8,654 nucleotides of DNA from CALBZH01 sp964538515 (GTDB lineage: Bacteria; Desulfobacterota; Syntrophobacteria; Syntrophobacterales; Syntrophobacteraceae): positions 1 through 8,654 of the forward strand of contig CAZIEW010000100.1 in the NCBI GenBank assembly GCA_964538515.1, read 5' to 3'. Below are positions 1-7,354 of the stretch, piece by piece. The notes under the pieces are model-generated. The model was not told the DNA's origin and did no database searches. It saw nothing but the letters and a program-made list of their open reading frames with translations. Within the stretch, counting starts at the first letter, position 1; each line of letters begins with the position of its first letter. Made by a program: the position numbers and the translations under genes.

Positions 1-306
1 ATTGTGTGGCTGCATTTTGATCCACAAGCCGGCCATGAGCAGGCCGGCCATAGGCCGGCACTGGTACTCACTCCATCGACATACAATGGAAGAACCAACC
101 TGATGCTTTGTTGTCCAATGACGACGCAGATCAAGGGGTACCCATTCGAGGTGCTGATTGCCGGTGACCGTCCGAGTGCGGCGCTGGCCGATCAAGTCAA
201 GAGCCTTGATTGGGTTGTGCGCAAGGCCGATCGCAAGGGAAAGGTTTCATCGTCTGAACTGGCCGAAGTGAAGGCAAAAATCTTTTCTCTCATCGGAAAC
301 CCATGA
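1..306 (+). CDS. mazF: MazF/PemK-family endoribonuclease toxin, 5'-truncated by the window edge
   Basis: Toxin of a type II toxin-antitoxin module. MazF-family proteins are small cytoplasmic ribonucleases that cut mRNA at short sequence motifs and are held inactive by a MazE-type antitoxin. Frame 1 is open from the first base, and the reading begins inside the conserved first strand (IVWLHFDPQ). The GTG at base 4 is therefore an internal valine codon, not the start. About 10-14 N-terminal residues are missing, judged from the usual 110-aa family length. Visible family signatures are the EQAGHRPALVL loop (with the conserved His-Arg), PMTTQIKGYPFEV (the Thr implicated in catalysis) and ALADQVKSLDW, and the protein ends with the usual KIFSLIG-type helix before TGA at 304-306. 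These match E. coli MazF/ChpB closely. The antitoxin gene would be expected just upstream, out of view. Family assignment is secure; which RNA motif is cut cannot be read from the sequence. Confidence 0.93.
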   Translation: MVWLHFDPQAGHEQAGHRPALVLTPSTYNGRTNLMLCCPMTTQIKGYPFEVLIAGDRPSAALADQVKSLDWVVRKADRKGKVSSSELAEVKAKIFSLIGNP

Positions 307-450
307 GGACGCAACAAAGAAGGATGCTTTGGAATGGCAGTCGGTACCGCGACTCTTGGGTCGCTCTATGACGGCATTTTCTGGGGTTCCGGCTTACACC
401 CTCAAGCCTGTGACGATCCGCCGACTTCAAGGCTTCCTTTTCTCCCTTGA

Positions 451-490
451 TCCGCGTCCATCCGTGGATTTTATCCGTGTCCATCCGTGT
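451..490. repeat. tandem 17-bp direct repeat (TCCGYGTCCATCCGTGK), two units
   Basis: Two near-identical 17-bp units lie at 451-467 and 474-490. They differ at two positions and have a period of 23 bp. Each unit itself contains the half-repeat TCCGYGT-CCATCCGTG. Sequences of the ATCCGTGTCCATCCGTGG kind recur between genes in many bacterial genomes, including deltaproteobacteria; that statement is from memory and was not searched. The repeat lies in the spacer between the toxin gene and the penicillin-binding protein promoter. It has no coding frame I would credit. Its function is unknown; it may be a dispersed intergenic repeat. Confidence 0.6.
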
Positions 491-532
491 CTCATGAAAG
501 CCGGCGCCACTCTTTCTCCCACGGATTCCTGC

Positions 533-563
533 TTGCGAAAACTTGATTGTGGTGAGGTATAAT
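533..563 (+). promoter_or_regulatory. predicted sigma70-type promoter for the penicillin-binding protein gene
   Basis: A perfect -10 hexamer TATAAT lies at 558-563. The best -35 match is TTGCGA at 533-538 (4 of 6 consensus bases) with a longish 19-bp spacer. Transcription would start near 570, leaving a leader of roughly 90 nt before the ATG at 662. Promoter calls from sequence alone are uncertain, but the perfect -10 in an intergenic region facing the next gene is persuasive. Confidence 0.55.
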
Positions 564-647
564 GTTTATGGTTCGCAGTTACAATGGGACCAGGCGTTAG
601 GCCCATCATGAGTCACCGGGAGAGCAAGACGTTGAAGAGCAGGAGCC

Positions 648-655
648 AAGAGGAA
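648..655 (+). promoter_or_regulatory. ribosome binding site that decides the PBP start (AAGAGGAA)
   Basis: The purine-rich AAGAGGAA ends 6 nt before the ATG at 662. The same frame is open further upstream with ATGs at 584 and 608. Neither has a comparable Shine-Dalgarno sequence, and the extra 26 residues would only extend the charged cytoplasmic tail. The start at 662 is therefore preferred. Confidence 0.65.
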
Positions 656-661
656 CCAAAC

Positions 662-3046
662 ATGAGACGTTCTCGAAAGCCAAAAGGGGGTCCGAGCTCG
701 GGAAAAGCGCGCTGGGTGGCGCTGATTCTCTTGGGCGGAGCAATCTTTGCGGCAGTGGTCGGAGGACTGGCAGCCTTCGCCTTCTATATTCAGGTGGACC
801 GTGCGCTGCCGAGCACGCAATCGCTCAAAGGCTACCACCCGGCCCTCGTCTCATCCATTTATGCCGCGGACGGGTCCCTTCGGGGAGAATTTTATACCGA
901 GCGACGCTATATCGTGCCGCTTTCAGACCTCCCCCCTTATTTGATCAAGGCCTTTCTTGCCGCAGAAGATGCCCGCTTCTACGAGCACGGCGGTGTGGAT
1001 CTGCTGGGGGTGGTTCGCGCTTTTCTCAAGAACATCCAGGCGGGTGAAATCGTGCAAGGCGGCAGCACCATCACGCAGCAGGTGGTCAAGTCGCTGCTCC
1101 TGACTCCGGAGCGCACCTGGATCCGCAAGCTGAAAGAAGCCATTCTCGCCTATCGCATCGACCGTTCGCTCAGCAAGGACGAAATTCTCTACCTGTATCT
1201 CAATCAGATCTACTTCGGCTCCGGCGCTTACGGCGTAGAAGCGGCCGCACGCACTTACTTCGACAAGCACGCCCGGGATCTGACCGTGGGGGAATCGGCG
1301 CAGCTCGCGGGCCTTCCGAAGGCGCCGAGCCGGTTTTCGCCGTTTCACAACCTTGCCGCAGCTCAGGAGCGGAAGCGCTACGTCCTCCAGAGGATGGTCG
1401 ATGGAGGCTTCATTTCCGAATCGGATGCCCAGAAGGCGGCGCAGGAAAAACTGCAGTTCGTGAGACCCAAAGCCTGGACTCTCAAGGATCTGGATTATTT
1501 CACCGAGGAAGTCCGACGCCAGGTGGAAGGCCGGTACGGCCGTGACGGTCTTTATAAGGAAGGTCTTTCCATCTACACGACCCTGGACCCCGCCGTACAG
1601 AAGATCGCGGAAAAAGCCCTGGACCAGGGATTGCGGGAGCTGGACAAGCGCCACCGTCGGTATCGCGGAGTCCATCTGAACGTGCCTCGGGAGGACTGGG
1701 CCAACACGGTGAAGGTCCTTGCCGAACGGAACGGGGAGCTTGCGCCGGGCAAGGTCGTCGGGGCACTCATCACCTCCTATGATACCAAGACTCAGACGGG
1801 GCAGCTCCACTTGGGCACGGCGTACGGCAAACTGCCCCAGTCGGGCTGGGAGTGGATCCAGGTCTCGACCAGTCGCGCCGCCAAATTGTTCCGGACGGGC
1901 GATATCATCCGAGTCCGCCTCGACAAACAGGTTGACGAAACCACCTGGCAGACCATTCTCGAGCAGGACCCCGGGATGGAGGGCGCCTTGATGGCGATGG
2001 CTCCGGAAACGGGGAAAGTCGTCTGCATGGTCGGAGGCCGGAATTTCGAGAAAAGCCAGTTTAACCGATGCACCCAGGCGATTCGCCAGCCGGGATCCTC
2101 CTTCAAGCCCATCATTTATTCCGCCGCCCTCGACAAAGGCTACAACGAATCGTCCGTCCTCATCGATTCGCCCTTCGTGAAGGACGACCATAGCCTCCGG
2201 GGCCCGTGGAGGCCGTCGAACTACGACCACAAGTTCTGGGGGCCCATCAGCCTCCGAAAGGCCTTGGTCAACTCCAGAAACGTCGTGACCGTCAAACTGC
2301 TGGACGAAATCGGGGTCAACTACGCGATCCAGTATGCCAAACGGCTGGGGATCACCTCGCAGCTCACCCCGACCCTCGCCCTGGCGTTGGGCGCATCGGG
2401 CGTCACGCTGTGGGAGCTCCTCACGGCCTATACGCCGTTCGTGAACCTGGGAGACCGGGTTGAGCCTTACCTGATCGAAAAGATCTACGACCGGAACGGA
2501 AAGCTCCTGGAGGAGCACCAAGTCAACCGGGAGGCGGTCATCTCGCCGCAAACGGCTTACATCATGACCAATCTGCTGCAGGGGGTTATCGAAGAAGGAA
2601 CGGGCTCGAAGGCAAAGCAGCTGGGGAGACCTGCGGCGGGAAAAACGGGAACCACCAATGAGCTGAAAGATGCGTGGTTCATCGGATTCACGCCCAACCT
2701 GCTGGCCGGGGTGTGGATCGGTTATGACGACCACAACGTCTCCCTGGGCAAGGGAGAGACGGGCGGCCACGCCGCGTGCCCCATTTGGCTGTATTTCATG
2801 GAGCAGGCCCTGAAGAATGAGCCCGTGCTGACCTTTAAGATCCCCTCAGGGATTCATTTTGCCCGAGTTGGCGGCTCCGAGGATTCTCCAGGGGTCTATT
2901 TGCCGTTTTCCGGGGACGCTCCCGTTCGTCGGCCTCGGCCCAAGCCGCAGCCGACGGAGGAGGAGGCGGCGGAGGCGGCATCTTCCACGGCGTCTTCCCG
3001 AAGGATCGAGTCGACCGACTCCTATTTCAAGTCGGACCTCTTTTAG
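662..3046 (+). CDS. mrcA: Bifunctional class A penicillin-binding protein (PBP1A-type)
   Basis: Peptidoglycan synthase, 794 aa from the preferred ATG. It polymerises lipid II into glycan strands and cross-links the stem peptides on the outer face of the inner membrane. Residues 1-19 are a basic cytoplasmic tail and about 20-43 a single membrane anchor. The GT51 glycosyltransferase domain spans about 58-240, with EDARFYEHGG (catalytic Glu102), GGSTITQQ (133-140), RKLKE (second Glu, 159) and the LYLNQIYFG motif. An OB-like insertion typical of PBP1A falls at about 340-430. The transpeptidase carries PGSSFKP (nucleophile Ser479, Lys482), SRN (538-540) and KTGTT (661-665), so both active sites look intact. 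The last 40 residues are a Pro/Arg then Glu/Ala/Ser-rich, probably disordered tail. Length fits the family. The helicase gene follows after 27 bp with no terminator visible, so co-transcription is likely. The symbol follows E. coli PBP1a; naming within this lineage could differ. Confidence 0.95.
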   Translation: MRRSRKPKGGPSSGKARWVALILLGGAIFAAVVGGLAAFAFYIQVDRALPSTQSLKGYHPALVSSIYAADGSLRGEFYTERRYIVPLSDLPPYLIKAFLAAEDARFYEHGGVDLLGVVRAFLKNIQAGEIVQGGSTITQQVVKSLLLTPERTWIRKLKEAILAYRIDRSLSKDEILYLYLNQIYFGSGAYGVEAAARTYFDKHARDLTVGESAQLAGLPKAPSRFSPFHNLAAAQERKRYVLQRMVDGGFISESDAQKAAQEKLQFVRPKAWTLKDLDYFTEEVRRQVEGRYGRDGLYKEGLSIYTTLDPAVQKIAEKALDQGLRELDKRHRRYRGVHLNVPREDWANTVKVLAERNGELAPGKVVGALITSYDTKTQTGQLHLGTAYGKLPQSGWEWIQVSTSRAAKLFRTGDIIRVRLDKQVDETTWQTILEQDPGMEGALMAMAPETGKVVCMVGGRNFEKSQFNRCTQAIRQPGSSFKPIIYSAALDKGYNESSVLIDSPFVKDDHSLRGPWRPSNYDHKFWGPISLRKALVNSRNVVTVKLLDEIGVNYAIQYAKRLGITSQLTPTLALALGASGVTLWELLTAYTPFVNLGDRVEPYLIEKIYDRNGKLLEEHQVNREAVISPQTAYIMTNLLQGVIEEGTGSKAKQLGRPAAGKTGTTNELKDAWFIGFTPNLLAGVWIGYDDHNVSLGKGETGGHAACPIWLYFMEQALKNEPVLTFKIPSGIHFARVGGSEDSPGVYLPFSGDAPVRRPRPKPQPTEEEAAEAASSTASSRRIESTDSYFKSDLF

Positions 3047-3073
3047 GCCCACCACACCAGGGTTGCGATATCG

Positions 3074-5056
3074 ATGGAGCGTTACTTGGGCCCTGAGGGT
3101 CGGCTGGCGGCGATCCTCGACGGATACGAGTACCGGCCCGCCCAGCTGCAAATGGCCAAGGCGGTACAAGCGTGCTTTTCTTCCATGACGCCCCTGGCCG
3201 TGGAAGCCGGTACCGGTACCGGAAAGACCTGGGCTTATCTCATTCCAGCCATTGCAAGCGGCAAGCGGGTCGTCGTATCCACGGGCACCAAGACCCTGCA
3301 GGACCAGATCCTCGACCACGACATTCCCTTTCTCAAACAGCATCTCTTCCCCAGGCTGCACGCCGTATGCCTCAAAGGCCGCAAGAACTACCTCTGCCAG
3401 CGCCGCTTTCGTGAATTCACCTACCAGCCCTCCTTCTGGAACAAGGAAGAAGCGCGGCTCTACAGGCGTTTTCAAAGCTGGGCGACGCGAACACGCTCTG
3501 GGGACCGAGCGGAGATCACCTGGCTGCCGGACCGATTCGAAACGTGGAACGAGGTGAGCTCGAGCAGCGAGCAGTGTCTGGGGCAGTCCTGCGACGATTT
3601 CCAGCGCTGCTTTGTGAGCCGGCTCCGGTCCGAGGCCGCCCGCGCGGATGTGGTCGTGGTGAACCATCACCTCTTCTTCGCCGACCTGGCTCTGCGGCAG
3701 CTGGGGCTGGGCGGCGTCCTTCCCGAGTACGACCTCCTGGTTTTTGACGAGGCTCACCAGTTGGATGACATCGTCGGCCAATACTTCGGATTGCAGTTCA
3801 GCACCTTCGGCCTCCTCGATCTCATGCGCGACGTGACGCGGGAATGCAAACGAGATCCGAAGAAGGTCCTGGCCTACCAGGGGCTGCACGGGATCGCCCA
3901 GCAGCTGGACCCGCTCAGCCGGCTGCTGCAACGGGCCCTCCTGGGGCTGAAGGGACGCCAGGGACGCTATCGACTCGATCTCAAAGCCGGCGCCGAAAAC
4001 TTCCTGGAAACCAGCGGGAAAATCGTCCATGGACTACGCCAGCTTGCGTCCGCGGCACGATCAATCAAGGAGGAAAACCCCGTCCTCGAGTCCTGTGCCC
4101 TCCGAAGCGGCGAGCTCGCGACGGCACTGGACGTCCTGAGCAAGCAGCAGGACGCATCCCTGGTCTATTGGTATGAGCTGACCCAGCAGACGGGCACCCT
4201 CCACGGGACCCCTATCGACGTCGCCCCCATCGTACACCATCATCTCTTCTCCAAGACAACGGGCGTGACCTTCACCTCGGCCACGCTTTCGGTGGCCGGC
4301 TCCCTCGAATTCTTTCGAGAAATGCTCGGACTGCCCGCCGAAAGCAAGGAGCTCGTGCTGTCCTCGCCGTACGACTTCGAGCGACAAACCGCGCTGTATA
4401 TCCCCTCGGATTTCCCCATGCCGCAGGACAGCTCCTTCTGCGCGGCCATGGCCCGGGAAGCCCTGAGCCTGCTTCGAAAGACGCGGGGACGCGCACTCTT
4501 CCTCTTCACGAGCTATCGCAACATGCACGAGGTCCACCGGCTCCTGAGCGGGCAGCTGCCCTATCCGCTCCTCGTCCAGGGAGAAAAGCCCAAGAAGGTG
4601 CTCCTGGCCCAGTTCAAGGAGGAGATTCATTCCATCCTGCTGGCCACCAGCTCCTTCTGGCAGGGCATCGACGTGCCCGGAGAATCCCTTTCCTGCCTGC
4701 TCATCGACAAGCTCCCCTTCGAAGTGCCCGATGACCCGGTCACGGCCGCCCGGATGGAGCATGTGGAAGCCCAGGGGCGCAGCGCCTTTTTCCAATATCA
4801 GGTGCCGAGAGCCATCATCCAGCTCAAGCAGGGGATGGGAAGACTCATCCGAACGGCTCGAGACAAGGGACTCATCGTGATCTTCGACCGACGCCTGCTC
4901 ACGAAAAACTACGGCAGGCTCTTCCTCAACAGTTTCCCCCCATCGAAAAAGGTCCACACCTTGGATGAGGCCTTGTCTTGCCTGGACGACCTCGGAATGT
5001 ATAATGAGCCGACCCCAAAGAGCATAGAGTCAGGAAGTGAAGGTTCTGGCATTTGA
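3074..5056 (+). CDS. yoaA: XPD-family Fe-S ATP-dependent DNA helicase, YoaA/DinG type
   Basis: Superfamily 2 5'-to-3' DNA helicase, 660 aa. Relatives unwind damaged, forked or R-loop DNA; E. coli YoaA acts in repair with the polymerase clamp-loader chi subunit. Motifs in order: RPAQLQMA (21-28), Walker A EAGTGTGKT (44-52, Lys51), four cysteines C108, C168, C173 and C179 for the 4Fe-4S cluster, VVVVNHHLF (193-201), DEAH box (225-228), TSATLS (401-406), ATSSFWQGIDVPG (524-536), IDKLPFEVPDDP (544-555) and QGMGRLIR (586-593). The C-x4-C-x5-C spacing, the SSFWQG and KLPF blocks and the length fit YoaA better than the longer DinG. All catalytic motifs are present. The ATG at 3074 has only a weak, distant AGGG as ribosome site, but no better in-frame start exists, and the YLGPEGRLAAIL opening is family-like. 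The gene ends inside a 55-bp segment repeated across the scaffold gap, where it would overlap the next gene by 20 bp. Confidence 0.92.
   Translation: MERYLGPEGRLAAILDGYEYRPAQLQMAKAVQACFSSMTPLAVEAGTGTGKTWAYLIPAIASGKRVVVSTGTKTLQDQILDHDIPFLKQHLFPRLHAVCLKGRKNYLCQRRFREFTYQPSFWNKEEARLYRRFQSWATRTRSGDRAEITWLPDRFETWNEVSSSSEQCLGQSCDDFQRCFVSRLRSEAARADVVVVNHHLFFADLALRQLGLGGVLPEYDLLVFDEAHQLDDIVGQYFGLQFSTFGLLDLMRDVTRECKRDPKKVLAYQGLHGIAQQLDPLSRLLQRALLGLKGRQGRYRLDLKAGAENFLETSGKIVHGLRQLASAARSIKEENPVLESCALRSGELATALDVLSKQQDASLVYWYELTQQTGTLHGTPIDVAPIVHHHLFSKTTGVTFTSATLSVAGSLEFFREMLGLPAESKELVLSSPYDFERQTALYIPSDFPMPQDSSFCAAMAREALSLLRKTRGRALFLFTSYRNMHEVHRLLSGQLPYPLLVQGEKPKKVLLAQFKEEIHSILLATSSFWQGIDVPGESLSCLLIDKLPFEVPDDPVTAARMEHVEAQGRSAFFQYQVPRAIIQLKQGMGRLIRTARDKGLIVIFDRRLLTKNYGRLFLNSFPPSKKVHTLDEALSCLDDLGMYNEPTPKSIESGSEGSGI
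4978..5005 (+). promoter_or_regulatory. predicted internal promoter for the two-component genes
   Basis: TTGCCT (4978-4983) and a perfect TATAAT (5000-5005) are separated by 16 bp inside the last codons of the helicase gene. A start site near 5012 would lie about 25 nt before the kinase GTG once the duplicated segment is collapsed (GTG at 5037 in the left copy). This would let the kinase and regulator be expressed independently of the upstream genes. It is a sequence-only prediction. Confidence 0.45.
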
Positions 5057-5058
5057 GC
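5004..5058 (+). repeat. left copy of a 55-bp exact duplication abutting the scaffold gap
   Basis: Bases 5004-5058 are identical to 5159-5213. The copy runs right up to the first N. It contains the helicase C-terminal codons and stop and, in another frame, the start codon of the kinase gene (GTG at 5037-5039). It is most likely the overlapping end of a contig rather than a genomic repeat. Confidence 0.95.
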
Positions 5059-5158
5059 NNNNNNNNNNNNNNNNNNNNNNNNNNNNNNNNNNNNNNNNNN
5101 NNNNNNNNNNNNNNNNNNNNNNNNNNNNNNNNNNNNNNNNNNNNNNNNNNNNNNNNNN
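5059..5158. other. assembly gap of exactly 100 N
   Basis: One hundred consecutive N, a conventional filler length for a scaffold join of unknown size. Because the sequence ending at 5058 equals the sequence ending at 5213, there may be no missing DNA at all. Confidence 0.98.
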
Positions 5159-5213
5159 ATGAGCCGACCCCAAAGAGCATAGAGTCAGGAAGTGAAGGTT
5201 CTGGCATTTGAGC
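5159..5213 (+). repeat. right copy of the 55-bp exact duplication abutting the gap
   Basis: Identical to 5004-5058 at all 55 positions, starting at the first base after the gap. This copy runs on into the kinase reading frame, whose GTG start is at 5192-5194, whereas the left copy is preceded by intact helicase coding sequence. Confidence 0.95.
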
Positions 5214-7354
5214 ACAATTGCACCGATGTTGAGGGCCTCTTGACAGCGTTTTCGGGCTCAGGGCCTTCGAGCTACAGGCTCGAGCTTGCGTCGAGTCTTT
5301 CCGACGCGCTCACCCGGTTGAGTGACGACCGTTTCGACGTTATCCTGCTCGATCTTGACCTCCCTGACAGCCGGGGACTCGACACCTTCCTCGCCGTGCG
5401 CTGCGTGGCACCCCAAACACCCGTCGTGGTGCTTGCCAGTCGTGAGAACGAGGCGGTCGGTCGTGGGGCGCTCAGACAAGGCGCCCGCGACACCGCCGAC
5501 GATTCCGGACGCTTTGCCGAAGCTGCTCTGGATGGGCTGAGCGACCACATCGCCATCATCGATGAGGGCGGATTTATCGTGATGGTCAACAGGGCCTGGC
5601 GCGAGTTTGCCCGAGCGAATCAAGGGGATGTGACCAAGGTATGCGAGGGAGCGAATTATCTCGCTGTCTGTGAGGCCGCGGTCGGCGAGAGCGCGGAGGG
5701 CGCGCGGAAAATGGCCTGGGCCATCAGAGCGGTGCTGGGGGGCGAGAAAATGTCGCTCGCCATGGAGTATCCGTGCCACTCGCCGGACCGGGAGCGTTGG
5801 TTCGCGGCACGCCTGAATCCGTTCCCCGGCCCCGGGCCTCACCGTGCCATCATCGCCCATGCGGACATCACCGAGCGCAAGCAGGCCGAAGCGGAGCTGT
5901 CCCGACGCCAGGCCGAGCTGCTGGCCGTCTATGAGCATGCGCCCTTCATGCTTTGTTTGCTGGACGAAAACCGGAGAGTCGTTTTCGCCAACCGTGCCTT
6001 TGCGTCCTACGCCGGGCTGGCTCCGGAGGGGTGTTTCTTTCGCATCGCCTGCGGGGTTCTGGGCTGCGCCGGAGCGCTTGACGACCCGCGCGGCTGCGGG
6101 CATGGCCCCAAGTGCGAGACCTGTGCTCTGCGGCGCGCCGTCCGGGACACGTTCGAGACGGGTCGGAGCCATCACAACATCGAGCATACAGCCACCATTG
6201 TGCAGCAGGGTGAGGCACGCGAGGTGATCTGGCTCGCGGCCACGGCTCGCATCCCCGCGGAAGGCAGCCCCCGTGTGCTCCTGGCCCTTCAGGACGTCAC
6301 CGAATACCGGCAGGCGGAAGCGGACTTGCGGGCGAGCGAGGCTCGGCTGCGGGCGCTCTACGAGAACAGCCCGGTCGGGATTCTATTCACGGCCCCGGAT
6401 GGCCGCGTCTTCAACGCCAACCCAGCCGCCTGCCGTATTCTGGGCCGGACCGAAGAGGAAATCAGCGGGCTGGGCCGGTTCGGACTGCTGGATCCTGAGA
6501 GCCCCGCCCTGGCCCCGCTCCTTGCCGAAAGGGCCCGTACAGGAAAGGTGCAAGCCACGTTGACCTATATCCGCGGGGACGGCACGCGCTTTCCGGCTGA
6601 CACGGCCTCGGTCATCTTCGAAACGCCCGACGGTCCCCGCTCCTGCACGATGATCCAGGACGTTTCCGAGCGTGAAGCGGCGGCGGAGAGCATTCGCGAT
6701 TTTTCTCGCCGGTTGCTGGATATCCGCGAAGAGGAAAAGCGGCGGCTTTCGGCCGCCCTTCACCATGATGTGGGCTCCATGGCCGTCGGCGTGGGCGCCC
6801 GCCTTCAGGCCGTCGAGGAGGACGTGATGGCGGGCAGGCCGGCCGAGGCGCTCGCCGCGCTGACGGAATGCCGCCGGTTGTTCGAGGATTCGGTGAAGCG
6901 GTTGAAGAACCTGGCCATGGATCTGCGGCCGCCGGATCTCGACATTCTCGGACTGCCCCTCGCTCTTCGCCAGCACTTCGCCCGGGTGACCGGAAGCTCG
7001 CCGCTTCAAATCAGCTTCACCGACGCGACTCGCGGCGCGGGGATCGACTCGGAGATCGAGACGGCGTTGTTCCGTGTCGCGCAGGAGTGCCTCATCAACG
7101 TGATCAAGCATGCGGACGCAACACGGGTGCGGGTGCGGCTATCCATCGGGAAGCGGGGGATTCAGCTTTCCATTGTCGACGACGGGTCGGGGTTCAACCC
7201 GACCGTTGCTTCCGGACGCGCGGAGTCGGGCATGGGACTGCGCGCCGTCAGGGAAATGATGCGAGCGCACGGCGGAGAGCTGGTCATCGATTCGGAGCCG
7301 GGCAAGGGCACCCGGATTCGCGCCTGGTTTCCTTTGCAAGGAGCTCGACCATGA
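5192..7354 (+). CDS. Soluble multi-PAS sensor histidine kinase (NarL-system type) with an N-terminal receiver-like domain
   Basis: Cytoplasmic sensor kinase, 720 aa, no membrane segment. It autophosphorylates on His and should pass the phosphate to the adjacent regulator. Residues 1-100 form a receiver-like domain with a candidate phospho-Asp (Asp54 in ILLDLDLPDSRG), but the sequence after GARD lacks the usual YLVKG lysine and last helix. PAS1 is about 113-226 and carries GANYLAVC and EYPCHSP. PAS2 is about 242-372 with a cysteine-rich insert (C281, 287, 292, 302, 308, 311). PAS3 is about 380-495. The HisKA_3 region (about 505-580) has EEEKRRLSAALHHDVG with His525 as likely phosphoacceptor. 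The HATPase domain has an N box (QECLINVIKHA, 631-641), VDDGSGF (662-668) and GMGLRAVREM. The GTG start is chosen because an in-frame TAG lies four codons upstream and the receiver fold begins at once (KVLAFEHN). A purine stretch (AGGA) sits almost against the GTG, so its ribosome site is poor. The stop overlaps the regulator start by 4 bp. The signal sensed is unknown. Confidence 0.9.
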   Translation: MKVLAFEHNCTDVEGLLTAFSGSGPSSYRLELASSLSDALTRLSDDRFDVILLDLDLPDSRGLDTFLAVRCVAPQTPVVVLASRENEAVGRGALRQGARDTADDSGRFAEAALDGLSDHIAIIDEGGFIVMVNRAWREFARANQGDVTKVCEGANYLAVCEAAVGESAEGARKMAWAIRAVLGGEKMSLAMEYPCHSPDRERWFAARLNPFPGPGPHRAIIAHADITERKQAEAELSRRQAELLAVYEHAPFMLCLLDENRRVVFANRAFASYAGLAPEGCFFRIACGVLGCAGALDDPRGCGHGPKCETCALRRAVRDTFETGRSHHNIEHTATIVQQGEAREVIWLAATARIPAEGSPRVLLALQDVTEYRQAEADLRASEARLRALYENSPVGILFTAPDGRVFNANPAACRILGRTEEEISGLGRFGLLDPESPALAPLLAERARTGKVQATLTYIRGDGTRFPADTASVIFETPDGPRSCTMIQDVSEREAAAESIRDFSRRLLDIREEEKRRLSAALHHDVGSMAVGVGARLQAVEEDVMAGRPAEALAALTECRRLFEDSVKRLKNLAMDLRPPDLDILGLPLALRQHFARVTGSSPLQISFTDATRGAGIDSEIETALFRVAQECLINVIKHADATRVRVRLSIGKRGIQLSIVDDGSGFNPTVASGRAESGMGLRAVREMMRAHGGELVIDSEPGKGTRIRAWFPLQGARP
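7338..7343 (+). promoter_or_regulatory. strong ribosome binding site of the response regulator (AAGGAG)
   Basis: AAGGAG followed by a 7-nt spacer precedes the ATG at 7351. The frame is open for more than 480 bp further upstream, but that part only overlaps the kinase gene. This site and the ATGA junction fix the real start at 7351. Confidence 0.85.

Noticed and set aside
29..58. Repeated CCGGCCAT motifs at the start of the window
   Set aside because: They encode the conserved QAGHEQAGHRP segment of MazF, so the repetition is explained by the protein.
349..364. Small hairpin GCGAC-TCTTGG-GTCGC after the toxin gene as a terminator
   Set aside because: The stem is only 5 bp and no T-run follows.
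923..2770. A 615-codon open frame on the minus strand across the PBP gene, and a 394-codon one at 2846-4030
   Set aside because: Both lie antisense to clearly recognised genes with intact catalytic motifs. Long antisense frames are expected in GC-rich coding DNA, and their translations show no family motif.
6868..7350. Upstream extension of the response regulator frame to 6868
   Set aside because: This part only overlaps the kinase HATPase region in another frame. The AAGGAG site, the ATGA overlap and the conserved receiver opening place the start at 7351.
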